Source: Gordonibacter faecis
GTDB lineage: Bacteria > Actinomycetota > Coriobacteriia > Coriobacteriales > Eggerthellaceae
DNA length: 64,000 nucleotides
Reading direction: 5' to 3'
Assembly (NCBI RefSeq): GCF_030077735.1
Contig: NZ_JASJEU010000018.1
Coordinates: 1 to 64,000 of the forward strand
Shown here piece by piece: positions 33,401-42,900 of this stretch (position 1 is its first letter; the number at the start of each line of letters is the position of its first letter). A program made the translations under genes and the position numbers. The notes beneath the pieces were generated by a model. The model made no database searches and had not been told where the DNA came from. It saw nothing but the letters and a program-made list of their open reading frames with translations.

Positions 33401-36370
33401 ATCTTTGGAGTACAGCGCACCGTCTACAAGTTTGTAAAGGGAATTGCTGCCAAGCTCGATAGTTTCCAACGTATAGCAGCCCACAAAGAGAGCGGCGAGC
33501 CTTGCATTGTTAGCCGACATGCCTTTGATGGTATCGGGCAGAACCACTTTGCGCAGGTTACTGCACAGCTCAAAGCAGAGCACACCCATGTATTCAACCG
33601 AAGGGGGAACGGTGAACTCTTGCAGGTTGTCGCAATCGCGGAAGGCTGAGACCCTGAGGTCCTGGACACCTGGCATGACGGGAGTCTCGGACAGGCCGGA
33701 CTGGTTAAACGCCAGCGACTCAATGATTTTGACCGTTTCGGGAAGCGTTATGCACCGCAAGTTACTGCAGCCGGCAAATCCACTGCTTGTGACGCTGGTG
33801 ACGGTATAAGTGGTGTCGTTATTTGTCACTTGATCAGGTACAACGACGGAGCCTTCTGGCTTTTTTGCGGCGTCAGCCGAGGCACCGACAGACACTTCGT
33901 AGGTGTTGGTAGACGCGTCGGCCTTGGTGATGGTGTATCTGAACCAGGTGCCATCTTTGCCTTGCTCGAAGGGGTCGTTGGCCGCAAGGGGCGTTATGTC
34001 GTTGGTTGTTTGTGCGGCAGTGGGTGCGGGTGTTTGCTGTTCGAAGGTGGTGCCGAGCAATGGGTTGGGTGCGACGGATGAGAGGTTCATGGTGCCGGTG
34101 AGCATTTGGGGAGTTTCGGCGGGGTTGGAGGTGGAGGTTGTGGGCTCGTTGGTGGGAGCTTCGAGCGATTCGGGCGTGGTGGTGTCGGTTACGGGCATCC
34201 CGGGAGTCTCGGGTGCCGGGACAGTTACCTCGACTGTGCGGGTGGCGCGCGCGAGTTCTTGGGCGTCGAGGGTGAGGGTTGCGGTGACCTCGGAGGTGCC
34301 GGGGGCTTTGGCGGTGACCTGGGCGGTTTGGTCTACGGAGAGCGGGGTGGCGGCGTAGGAGAAGGTGAGGTCTGTGGGCTCGGGCGACTCGCAGAGGGCA
34401 CCTTCGAAGAGGTTGGCTTGCTGGCCTACCTCAAGTTGCAGGGGCTCTTCGGGAAGAGTGAGGCCGTAGGGCATGAGGTGGTTGTTGTTGGCGAGAAGGC
34501 CCAGGTTCCAGGGGTAAGTGCCTTCCGCGCTGTACGGGCAGTAGACGGAGAGGTTCGCGCAGCCGGCGAGGGCGTCGTCGGCTACCTCGGGGGTGCCCGG
34601 GGCGACGATGCGGGTGAGCGCCTCGCAGTTTGCGAAGGCGCGCGGGCCTATGGTTGCGATGCTGGCGGGAAGCCACACGTATGTGAGAGCGGTGGCTTCG
34701 AAGGCGCGTTCGCCGATAGTTTGCAGCGCGGCGGGGAGTTCGACGCTTGCGAGGTTGGCACAGCCGGCGAAGGCGGCTTCGCCGATGGTGGCAACGGCGG
34801 CCGGAAGGTTCACCGTTTCGAGCGCTGCGCGGTTTGCGAACGCGTTGGGAGCGATGGTGCTCACACGGTAAGACACGCCGCTGATCTCAGCGGATGCGGG
34901 GATTTCCAGATGTGCGGCAGGATCTTCTGCACCTTCCCAGGCAACAGCGAGGGTGTAGTCAGCCAGCAGGGTGAACACGAAGCCGCTGGCGGACGCCTGG
35001 GAGTCAGTGGTTTCCGGACGCGCGGTTGCGCCGGGCTGAGCGGGCTCGGCGAAATGCCGGAAGCCGGCCACTTCCCAGACGGCCTTGCGCGCGGCGTAGT
35101 CCTCCCCTGCCGGAAGCGCCACGGTGGCGGCTGCCTTGGTTTCGTCGGCGAAGGCCGTGGGGTCGATGGTGCGCACGGTGCCGAGGGGGGTCACGGACGC
35201 GAGGTTCGCGCACCCGGCGAGGGCCTGCGGGCCGATGACCTCGGTCTCGGCGGGCAGCACGAGGGCCGTGCCAATGCCGGCCGGGCAGAACACGAGCGTT
35301 GTGAGGTCGCCGGTGTAGAGCGCGCCGCCGAAGGTTGCGAAGGCGGGAGTGGAGGCGGTTGAGCCTGCGGGTTCGCCCTCCCCTGCAGCGGCGCGTTCGC
35401 CAGCAGTGGCGTCAGCGCGGTCGCCGCCTTCCCCACTTTCACCATCGTTCGAGGTCACGGCCACGGACGTCACGCCCGCGCAGCCCGCGAACGCCTGGGG
35501 CGACACATCAGTTGCGCTGGCAGGCAGCACAGCCACGCCGCGCTTGCCCTCAGGACAGCGCACGAGCTTCGCGCCCGCCTTGTCGAACAGCATTCCGTCG
35601 AGGGAGCTGAAGTGCTCACTTGCGGCCGCCACCTCAATGGACGCAAGCGACGGGCAGCCGTCGAAGGCGTCGGGCGCTACGTCGCGCACGGAGGCCGGCA
35701 GCGTGACCGACGTGGCATCGGCGCACGTAGCCAGGGCGTGCGAACCTACGGCCACCACGGCGAAGGTGTCGTTTCCGCCGGTCACCGTTGAGGGCACGGC
35801 GATATCGCCCGCCGGGGCCGCAGAGGCTGCGCCCACCAGCTTCACGCTAGTGCCGTTCGCCAGCACCTCATACTTCAAGCCGTCGCGCACGATGATGCCC
35901 GCCACGGCCGGGGCATCGTCGCCCGCAAGCGTCACCTTGCCGGCGATCTGGCCGGAAGGGGTGAGGGTGGCGGAGGCGTCGCCGGGTGCCGACGCAGGCA
36001 CCGACCCCGTGGTCGGCGTGCCGGATATTGCCTGTTCAATCGGCACTTTCTCGGAAAGCTGCGCGCGGTTTTCCGTACCAGAATCTGTCGGATTTTCCGC
36101 AGCGCCTTCCCCTTCCCCACCACCTGTAGGCTGGTTGGGGTTCGCGGCAGACTCGCCATCCGGCTGCGACTGCGACTGTGCAGAGGTGCCCGCTTGGCCG
36201 CCTCCCGTTGCTGTGTTCTGAGTGGTTTGCGCGCCTGTGGCCGGGCCGTTCGCCGCGTAGGCGAGCTGCGCCGTAGCGCCGTCCATGAAGATAGTCGTCG
36301 ACAGGACGCACGACAATAAAAGCGCGCACGCCGTCCTGCCGACCCGTGAAGGTCGGATTTCCCGTTGCAT
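27479..36370 (-). CDS. Giant secreted BspA-like LRR protein 1 (intact)
   Basis: A 2,963-residue protein with a signal peptide (RVGRTACALLLSC, hydrophobic core, cleavage near AYAAN at about residue 39). A low-complexity Ser/Thr/Gly/Asn linker follows, then LRR_5/BspA repeats (about 150-620), an Ig-like BIG domain (about 640-730), another LRR_5 block (about 850-1110), and four modules. Each module has a header (W-x-L...DGTL...LGW), DUF285-type repeats (MF-x2-C-x2-LTSLPEGF) and an InlB-like tail (GWYTDP-x-C...FDF). It ends in a C-terminal beta domain shared with its two neighbours. No LPXTG or other anchor is seen. ATG 36370 follows GGAGTAAAGGGAC. Unlike genes 2 and 3 it has no homopolymer after the signal peptide, so it should be constitutively in frame. 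Probable role: adhesion or host-matrix binding. Confidence 0.93.
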   Translation of the reverse strand: MQREIRPSRVGRTACALLLSCVLSTTIFMDGATAQLAYAANGPATGAQTTQNTATGGGQAGTSAQSQSQPDGESAANPNQPTGGGEGEGAAENPTDSGTENRAQLSEKVPIEQAISGTPTTGSVPASAPGDASATLTPSGQIAGKVTLAGDDAPAVAGIIVRDGLKYEVLANGTSVKLVGAASAAPAGDIAVPSTVTGGNDTFAVVAVGSHALATCADATSVTLPASVRDVAPDAFDGCPSLASIEVAAASEHFSSLDGMLFDKAGAKLVRCPEGKRGVAVLPASATDVSPQAFAGCAGVTSVAVTSNDGESGEGGDRADATAGERAAAGEGEPAGSTASTPAFATFGGALYTGDLTTLVFCPAGIGTALVLPAETEVIGPQALAGCANLASVTPLGTVRTIDPTAFADETKAAATVALPAGEDYAARKAVWEVAGFRHFAEPAQPGATARPETTDSQASASGFVFTLLADYTLAVAWEGAEDPAAHLEIPASAEISGVSYRVSTIAPNAFANRAALETVNLPAAVATIGEAAFAGCANLASVELPAALQTIGERAFEATALTYVWLPASIATIGPRAFANCEALTRIVAPGTPEVADDALAGCANLSVYCPYSAEGTYPWNLGLLANNNHLMPYGLTLPEEPLQLEVGQQANLFEGALCESPEPTDLTFSYAATPLSVDQTAQVTAKAPGTSEVTATLTLDAQELARATRTVEVTVPAPETPGMPVTDTTTPESLEAPTNEPTTSTSNPAETPQMLTGTMNLSSVAPNPLLGTTFEQQTPAPTAAQTTNDITPLAANDPFEQGKDGTWFRYTITKADASTNTYEVSVGASADAAKKPEGSVVVPDQVTNNDTTYTVTSVTSSGFAGCSNLRCITLPETVKIIESLAFNQSGLSETPVMPGVQDLRVSAFRDCDNLQEFTVPPSVEYMGVLCFELCSNLRKVVLPDTIKGMSANNARLAALFVGCYTLETIELGSNSLYKLVDGALYSKDGTSLIDTGTRHDQLFEVSSGTQRIEDSSIKDREGIQGVVLPSSVTEVLHSAFRGYRGSEILCLPPAGSQQIDSAALTSPWNGVSMTNVAIYCSDPAAWEGNEGTTIKHDVGLPASYGVPSDGGATTLSTNLSIPEDSLFANNIEVRWTYSEGAEKLATFTPSADGRILNIAPITQAPGTFTATASMVYIGANAGENGTVLATGQTTVTVAPSSGALPSYAEGANSNTDVSDESLASWKLENGVLDISCTPGRVIKDLGWYRNNDSDQNQSGYWGDLRPLVKKVVMTPGLKAESMALWFMNMTELVDASGVFIPEGVTSVDRLFANCQKLTSLPEGFTIPASVETTLNMFIDCFALKTLPSSFAIPANSKLTVAQGMFAQCYSLEYLPDGVVLPDTLTGSCQAMFQRAGIRELPARFTIPKGAERIDYLLYECRSLECLPENFAIPTEATGLNMTSMFYECSSLTSLPKNFTMPESTNTGAMFACSNAGSPLPLYYAGTDTALTGKGTAWWTAQNRVLVTPSTTGQVQFQVPSATAPDQWETVTAFVPNASGLMPEPAAPARVGQVFTLWYTDQDCKQRYDFGKSLVENGVEAAADGTYQLYGRYAAAATGNTATSSGALPTVDNQGSAWWSLGKVEGSEGRKVTLYLRGTGKVADFGWKDIFGDFSTTPAVSEYWGVFRVNVNAIAMQPSFNAEATDYWFRNMTNLTDFSQGHLPQSATSLKGMFQGDNSLTSLPEGLSLPAGSLDASYLFADARLTSLPASFTLPSTLQSAQCLLRNNPIQQIPDGFLLPSSIKNASFLFQNTKVTSLPDGFTIPSGGVNVTGLFLDCSQLSALPEGFSVPADIQFGHDAATDTDRGMQFMFNGCNKLTYFPESFDFPADIAANDATSAFPPFYVDPATTTTPLPTYYSGTNEAVLTFDWASQNRVLITDPAGRGHKVTYKLANDDGTWKTYATVLTDAAGIVPQLAELQSEKGFTGWSADPDCLEPFDFATPATSDVTVYGKRFIYGGRDKAVGEGQLPVDPDTGEAWWQITNDGTLMILGDGKIQNLGWSWEYTDISMTQHWGAHRGDVKSILMSDNLRAYNINAWFQRMDNLRDISGVRIPGETTAAVWLFFRCTQLDRIPDGFDLRFPETCTNWHCLFGECNKLSWLPEGFTIPEFVTKADQMFKYTALTSVPESFVLHDRLKDVSLMFEGCAQLTSLSNNFRLVEGNAIMYSMFINCTSLTALPEGFTIPNTATNVRQMFSGCISLTSLPASLDLRNVTASGKDTMFALDAGIYGENPLVTYYAGNIENLKVSADVADAAAYWRTTYHRDLVSAVPSNRSYVSFFLSGADGTYGDTPWTKALSAEGGMVAELAAPPVDGKAFAGWYTDPTCTKLFDFTKSLAENGLTKEPYALYGAYATASGALPTESDAANTDPTIAGWHLTTDGTLSIWNAPGEVIAPLWHDSVDSPAYLNYWGPLRSSVKRVVMDENIKTSSLLAWFCEMPQLVDGTGIFIPEGTKDLWRMFHNCSALVTLPSDFAIPNGAENLRSMFRHCASLKQLPSGFTLPSSVNNVYAMLEFSGIESLPAGFSIPETVTDVGWMLSNCVSLKSLPESFKIPENATEAPGLFYACSSLTSLPSSFKIPGSMQNAASMFEHCRSLSSLPEGFKFENPSVLTDVSHLFKDCYSLTSLPSSFVLTGLEDKVDHAKPLFTTNDHTASNPLITFYAGGDLAALSVVAGSNAAATSEYWLQKHHRKLVSKNDLLPEGFKKVSFKTRVVSADEVASPTLNWNDFTTIVTDATGTFRAPAAPAPYGYGFDGWYKDPECTTRFIFDADGSASVSADTVLYGKLVMRISFDAPTSAVMVLDASGAIQPALAQVKSYSAVPLAVSTISCTKMGAAEQLIDAVSLDKTKIVVKDAVDPDTSTSLTFGATKPTGFTLPASTSASTPGTLNLSIQMNAPAEATYTYVGDGLITDLARLTFQVRPA

Positions 36371-36660
36371 TGTTCTGTCCCTTTACTCCTGTTAGTGCAT
36401 TTCCCGATGCTGCACTAGCCCTGAGCGTCGCATTTCCCGTACGACGTGGCCCTCAAGGCTTCCTCAGGGCGCTGCATTTCCCGTACAGCGTACCTCCCCG
36501 AGGCTATGCCAATGTGCGGCATATAATCCGCATAGTAGCACGCGCCGGCGGTTTGTGAAGGGCGTGCGGAAGAACCCTGTTCTCGGGAAAGCCGAGAAAG
36601 CGCGGACCAAGAGGCGACAAAACCGCAGGTAGAATATATCCCTCTGGAGAATCATGGAGA
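36371..36660 (-). promoter_or_regulatory. Promoter and leader of BspA-like gene 1
   Basis: TTCACA (36554-36559), 16 bases, TACTAT (36532-36537) with an upstream TGC gives an extended -10 promoter. The leader has three hairpins, with arms at 36393-36399/36411-36417, 36426-36430/36442-36446 and 36470-36474/36486-36490. The last two have the identical 11-base loop CATTTCCCGTA (plus strand). The distal motif ACCGCAGGTAGAATATAT starts at 36622. Confidence 0.75.
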
Positions 36661-36742
36661 ATTCGGGCGACTTTGCGGGAATTCATATTTTCTTCATACT
36701 TTATGATTGCGCTTATATAGTGCATCACGTGCGGAAACATGC

Positions 36743-36831
36743 TAAAATACCAAGTGCGATGCTCCCACCCATGGGCATCGTCTATGGCTAAGGTCGGGCT
36801 GTCCTCATCAGCAGCCCGACCGTTTTTGTTT
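36743..36831 (+). ncRNA. Candidate small structured RNA with own terminator
   Basis: A -10-like TAAAAT (36743-36748) precedes a CGATGC...GCATCG hairpin (36757-36780) and then a perfect 10-bp stem GGTCGGGCTG (36792-36801) with CAGCCCGACC (36812-36821) followed by GTTTTTGTTT. No open frame explains this terminator. The -35 is poor. I have a weak memory of similar RNAs beside Abi_2/AbiF genes, but no such gene is near, so identity is open. Confidence 0.5.
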
Positions 36832-36872
36832 CTTGGGTTCTTTGGTAACACCCCCCATTCTGGCACGAGTTC

Positions 36873-36919
36873 CACAACAAAAGGCCGCCTTCCCGTTCGG
36901 GAGGCGGCCTCTTGGTTGT
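36873..36919 (-). terminator. Terminator of BspA-like gene 2
   Basis: A GC-rich stem with arms at 36882-36894 and 36899-36910 (one bulge), extended by CACAAC/GTTGTG, is followed on the minus strand by TTTTGTTGTGG. It lies about 25 bases after the stop codon. Confidence 0.85.
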
Positions 36920-36943
36920 GAGTTACGTCACAGCGGCCCTACC

Positions 36944-39900
36944 CTATCCCAGGCCAACCGTCCATTGGAGGCGGGCTACGTCTTCTATGGGGGTTTCGCT
37001 GTAGTTGACCTGGGCGTTGCCCAGATCGAGGGTGAAATCTCCCTGTGCAGTGCCGGGATCGGCGTAGCCGGTTGCTGCGGAGAGCGACACCGACAGCGGC
37101 AGGGTTCCGCCGTCCAGCTTCAGCTTGCCCTCATACCCGAGGTTGATCAGGGCTTTCACGGCATCGCGATCGGCCGGGCGCGGCAGTAGCGCCGTGGCTC
37201 CCGTGCCATAGCCGGACGTCACGCCACTCACGGACACGGCGGCTGGCGTGTAGGACGCAAATGTCAGCCCCGCCTTGGACACGGTGCCCGCCGCATCAAT
37301 GGACACCTCCACGCCCAGCGGCACCTGGTAGCGCAGCAACACAGGGCCGAATTTGCCGTACACCGTGGCATCTTCCGACAGCGCGGCGCCAAAGTTGAAC
37401 GGCTGCATGCACGCCGGGTCGCGATACCAGCCTACGAACGGGTAGCCGAAACGCGAGGGGTTCTTGGGACTCACCACCAGCCCGTCGGCGCTGGTCAGCG
37501 CAGAAGCATAGGTCACCCACTTGCCCGGCTTCGCCTCGTCGGGCGTGAGGAAGGTCACCAGGTGCACACCCTCAGGCAGCGGGTTGTTGGGGTCGTTCGC
37601 TACTACCAGCTTGCGGTTCTGGCCCTGCCACGCGAAGCTGCGCACGGCTGAGGATTCCGGCCCGGCGAAATACGTCAGCGTGTCAGGGTTCGTCGCCATG
37701 AACGGTTCCGTCGACTTGTTCGCCACGTCCAGCGGGAAGTCGAACGAACTCGGCAACACCGTGAGCGCGTCACAGCCCGCAAACATACGCTCCATGCCAC
37801 CTACCACCAGGTCGGATGCGGACGGCGGCACCTTGAAGCCCTCCGGTAGCGTCGCCAGCGAGGTGCAATCCGCGAACATGTACGAGCAATCGGCTACGGC
37901 ATCGGTCACACTGAACTCTTCCGGAAGGGACACCAGCGCCGAGCATTCCGAAAACATATACTTCATCTGGGATGTTTTGTTACCCAGCTTGAAACCGGCC
38001 GGCAGCGACGCCAGATTTTGACACCCCGAGAACATCCACGAGACGCTGGTGGTGGAATGCGGCACGGTGAATCCATCCGGCAGCGCTGTGATGCCACTGC
38101 CGCCAAACATCGCGTACGCGGTGGTCACCGTGTCGGAAAGCGCGAAGCCCTCTGGCAGCGTTTTCAGCGCAGTGCAGTGGCGGAACATGCCCTTCACCGA
38201 CTTAATGCCCGATGGCACCGTGAAGCCCGCGGGGAGCGATTCCAGCGAAGTGCAGTCGTTGAACAGCATGGTAAGCGACGCCGTACCCGTGGGAACGAAG
38301 ATGCCGTTTGCGCTTGTGAGCTGGGTCATTCCAGCAAACCAGTAGTCGAGTGATACCACCCTGAGCGAGGCATCCATATCCACCGACCTCACCAAACCCC
38401 GCACAGGGCCCCAGAAGCCTTGAGTGTAGGTGTCCTCACTTTGGTACAGCCTGTCAATGATGCTACCCTCGGCGCACGTGAGGTGCAGCACGCCGTCGGC
38501 GGTAAGTTCCCACGCGCCTTCAGTTCCGGCTACGCCGTTGCGCGTGGTAGGCAACACATCAGAAGAGCGGTAGTAGCGGCCGTACAGGGTGCTCACGGGG
38601 TTGGGCGCGGTTTCTTCTTGATCGGTGATGCTTTTCGCGAAATTGAACGGCTGCGTGAGAGCGCTATCAAGATACCAGCCGATGAACGCGTGGCCCTCGG
38701 CCACGGGAGCGGTCGGCTCGATGAGCAGGCCGTTCTCGCCCGCCACCTGCTTCTGGAGGGTTTTGGTGAAAGCGCCCTCGGCATCCGGCAGCAGGAAGGA
38801 CACCGCGCGCTCCGCGGGCACTGCGGTGACGATCTCGCGATTCCACTGCGGCCAGTTGGCGTACTGCACAACGTTGCTTGAGGAAGGGCCGCCGAAGTAC
38901 GTCTTAGTCATGGCGTCGCAGTAGAACGTCGAGGTTCCGCCCTGATTCGCCTGGTCAATCGGGAAGGTGAAGCTATCGGGCAACGAGGTGAGCGAAGTGC
39001 ACCCATAGAATATGCCCTCCATGCTGCCCACGTTGTTCGGGACGTAGAAACCCTCCGGCAGCGCCGCGAGTTTCCGGCAGTTTCCAAACATGTAGCCTAC
39101 TTCGATCTTCGACACCTTGCCGTCCGGAATGCGAAACCCAGCTGGAAGAGAGGTCAGCTCAGCACACCCGCTGAACAGCGAGGTAGCAGTTTCCAGACTA
39201 TCGGGCAGCGTGAAGTTCTCCGGCAGCGTGGCTAATTTCGTGTCCATAAACATGCTACCCGCCCATTTCACGCTGGATGGCAGGGTGAAGGCGGACGGCA
39301 GCGCCTCAAGCGAGCGGGCGCCATTGAACAGCGAAGTTGCGTCTTCCACCTTGCTTGGTAGCGAGAAGCTGGGCGACACCAGGGTAAACGCGTCTGAGTT
39401 GTAGAAAAGGTTGTGCACGTCGGTGCACTCCTCGGGCACGAACACGTCTGTGACATCGGTCAAAAGCGGCATGCGTTCGAACCATGCGCGCATGCTTTGC
39501 GTGCGCAGGCTCGGATCCATGTGCACGCTGGTCACCTGGCCGCGCAAGGGGCCCCAGAAGCCCTGATTGGTGGTGTCGAGACTGTCCCATAAAGGGGTCA
39601 CCAGGCCATCGGCCACCACATCGAGGGAAAGCGAGCCATCGGCGGGGTTAAACGTCCAGGTGACTTCGCCCTCGTTGTTGAGCGTGGGCAGCGTTCCGGA
39701 GTACGCCGCATACTTGGCGTACAGGGGGAAGTCGCTGGTCACCGGCTGCGTGAAGTCGTACGGTTCGCCCGTAAGCTCCGAGTTCGCATACCACGCCTCG
39801 AACACCTGCCCCGGCTTCACCGGGTCGGCGGGACGCGCCACAGCCTCCCCCGCCACCACCTGCGCCGTCGACGTGGCGGGCACGCCACCCTTCGAGTCAA

Positions 39901-42900
39901 ACGTCACCGTATGCAGCACCGTCCCGCCCTCGCCATTCACGTGCAGGTTCAGCACGGGGTTGGGGTAAGCCTTCTTGTAAGCCTCCCACGTGGACTTGCG
40001 GTCAGGCGATGCCAGGTACACGTCAATAGGACCAGGGACATTGGAGAACACTGAGTTCCCAATATCAGTAACATTCCCCTGCACATAAAGGGTTTTCAGA
40101 TTCGTATCTGCGAACGTAAACTGACCTATACTACTCAGATTCGCAGGTAGCACTATACTTTCGAGAGACGTGCTGCCAGAAAAGACATTATGGTGAATGC
40201 TTTTCAGGGAAGCTGGTAGATACACGGTCTTCAACTTCGGGCAAAAGGTCATTGCATTCATGTATATCTCGGTAACCGAGTCGGGCAGCGCCACAGCTTC
40301 CAAATTTTCGCAATATCCAAACGTTGTGTCCTCAATGACTTTAATAGTGCTTCCCTCTTCGAATGTAACACTAACCAGGGAATCACAGTTATAGAACACT
40401 GTGCGACCTATTTGTTTAACGGATGCAGGCACGCACAACTGCTTGATCCTTGTCGCTTCGAAAGCATCAGAACCAATAGTTTTAAGCAAGCCATTCTCGG
40501 CAAAATAGATATCCTCAAGCGTAGAATCCTTGAAGGCCTGCGCACCAATTACTTCCAATGCGGTGGGGAATTTAACTGAACGAATGGAGGCTTTCATGAA
40601 TCCTTGGAGTGCAATCTCCTTCACCGGATAGGAGCGGCCGCCGTATTCGGCGGTTTCCGGAATGACCACGTCACTAGTCAGACGCTCCGGGTCTCTGGCT
40701 GCAATTGACAAGCTTTCCCCATCGCTGCGCATGCGGAAGATAAAATCGCCCTGCTCAACATTCTGCGACCACGAGGCGTAGAGCGGCAGATTACGCTGAA
40801 CAGGCGTGGCGAAATCCCAGCGGTTCACCAAAGCTTGTTCGGTATACCAACCATCCACCGAATAGCCCGGACGCGCCGGAACGGCCGGAACAGGAACGGT
40901 GTCCCCTGCAGCCACCTGGTACTCCAATACGGTGTCCGCATCATCGTTCACGTGGAACTGCACCGTGTAGAAGGCCGACTGGAAGATGATGTGATCGTTT
41001 GGCACTCCAGAACCGAAGCCCTCCCAACGCGTTTTCTGTTCCGCAGACGGCACATACACTCGGAGGGTATCCGCCGGTGCTCCTAAGAAAACGCCAGCTG
41101 GTTCAGCAGGTGTAATTTTACCTTTTATGATGACTGTTTCGAGCGACGCGCATCCATAAAACAAGCGACGCTCAAGAGTAGCTACGCTTTTACCCAGCAC
41201 AATCGTCTTGAGCGCAAAGACGCTCGCGAAGGCTTCTTGCCCGATTGTGGTCACCTTGTCTGGTATATTCAAATACGTGAGAGATGAGCTATTGGCAAAG
41301 CACGAATATCCAATGCTTACCAGATTACTGGGGAGAGTAACGCTGGTCAGGGCGCGGTCGGCCGCGAAAGCAACTCCGTCGATGATCAGGGATGGACTGC
41401 CTTCTTCGAACGTGACAGACGTTAGCCCTGCACAACGAGAGAACCCGTTAAGTGCCACCCTTGTCACCGCATAGGTTACACCATCATAGGGGACCGAAGC
41501 GGGAATTGTTAGGTTACCCTCGGGGCCGTCGGGTTCAAGCGAACTTTTCGACACCATCACCGTGCCCTCGCGCCCCTCATGGGTGAGCACGACGTAGTGC
41601 AGCATCTGACCGCTCGGAGCCACCAGGTCGAACTCTTTGATACTCCACTTCGCGAAGAGTGTGGTGTCCGCCGTTACCGTGTCGGAGTTAAAATCCCAGG
41701 CGTTAAGGTAACTTTCCTCCTTGTACCACCCGCCAAAAGTATAGCCCGCACGAGTGGGGTCGGTCGGTTCAGTGAGTTTGGTGCCGTCTGCGACCGTGAG
41801 TTTTTCAACTGCCGAGCCGCCGCTGGTTTGGAAGGTGACCTCATGGGTAATCTGCGTCCACTTCGCGTGAAGCGTAGTGTTTTTGGTTACAGTATCATTC
41901 TCAAACGACCAGGCGTTTTGACATTCCGGCTCTTTAAACCATCCGCCAAAAATATATCCATCCTTACTGGGATCACCGGGTTTGATGAGTTTGGTGCCGT
42001 GCTCGACGGTGAGTCCTTCGATGGCTGAGCCGCCATTGGTTTGGTATGTGACGTTGTAGGTGTTTTTCTTCCATTGGGCGTAGAGATGGACTTCACCGCT
42101 TTCGGCCAGGGGACGTGCAAGCGTTGCGCCGTTCGCGTAGGAAGTTCCTGTGCCGCCCGCTTCAGTGGTCCAGTGGTCGAACGTCCACCCTTCGCGTTGG
42201 AACGAGTTGGGAGCAAGCGAAGGCGAAGCCGCGTCGTACTTCAAACTTTGACTGGTCGTAGCCGTGTTGTCCCCGTAGTTCGCGTGGTAAACGATGTTGT
42301 AGGTGTTCGCTTGCCAGACGGCAAATAGTCTAAACACCGCATCTTGAGTGTTTTCCAAATTGAGTACTGGAGCCTTGTCAGCGTACTCAACTTTCGGGTC
42401 AGAAATGGTCTTTGACCATCCTGCAAACGTATACCCTTTTCTCGAAAAGGGATTGGGAGCAAGGTTTTCCTGTTTGTCGTAGGTAAGGGTTTGCGTTGTG
42501 GTCATATCATAGCCATCGCTCGTAATTCCACCCGCAGGAGCAAAATAGACGTTATAGGTGATTGGCGTCCAATAAGCGGTGACGTTGATCCAGCGCTCTT
42601 CCCCACTGTCCGTAACTACCTGAGTGACAACATTTGGTTTTATGGCATGCTGACCAGAATTTCCCGTGACAAACTTAGTGCCATCTGTGTGATACCACCC
42701 ATCGAATATATACCCCGCTCTTGGTGCTGGGTCAGGGATCAATCCCGCAAAGGGATTGTTAAGCATCCAAAAGTATTCTCCACTGTCAAGAATACTTGCA
42801 TTTGTATCAAGTGAAACAGGAGCAAGTTGAGGGCTTCCGCCATTCATGTCGAAAAAAACTCGCCAGGTATGAACACCTTCGGCCGTTCCTCCCCAACCAT

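Noticed and set aside
34106..35362. Gly/Glu-rich 418-codon plus-strand open frame inside BspA-like gene 1
   Set aside because: It is the reverse frame of LRR_5 repeats; composition follows from the repeats on the other strand.
36743..36831. Firm annotation as an abiF-type RNA
   Set aside because: I only have a weak recollection of the consensus and no Abi_2-family gene is nearby, so it is kept as an unassigned RNA candidate.
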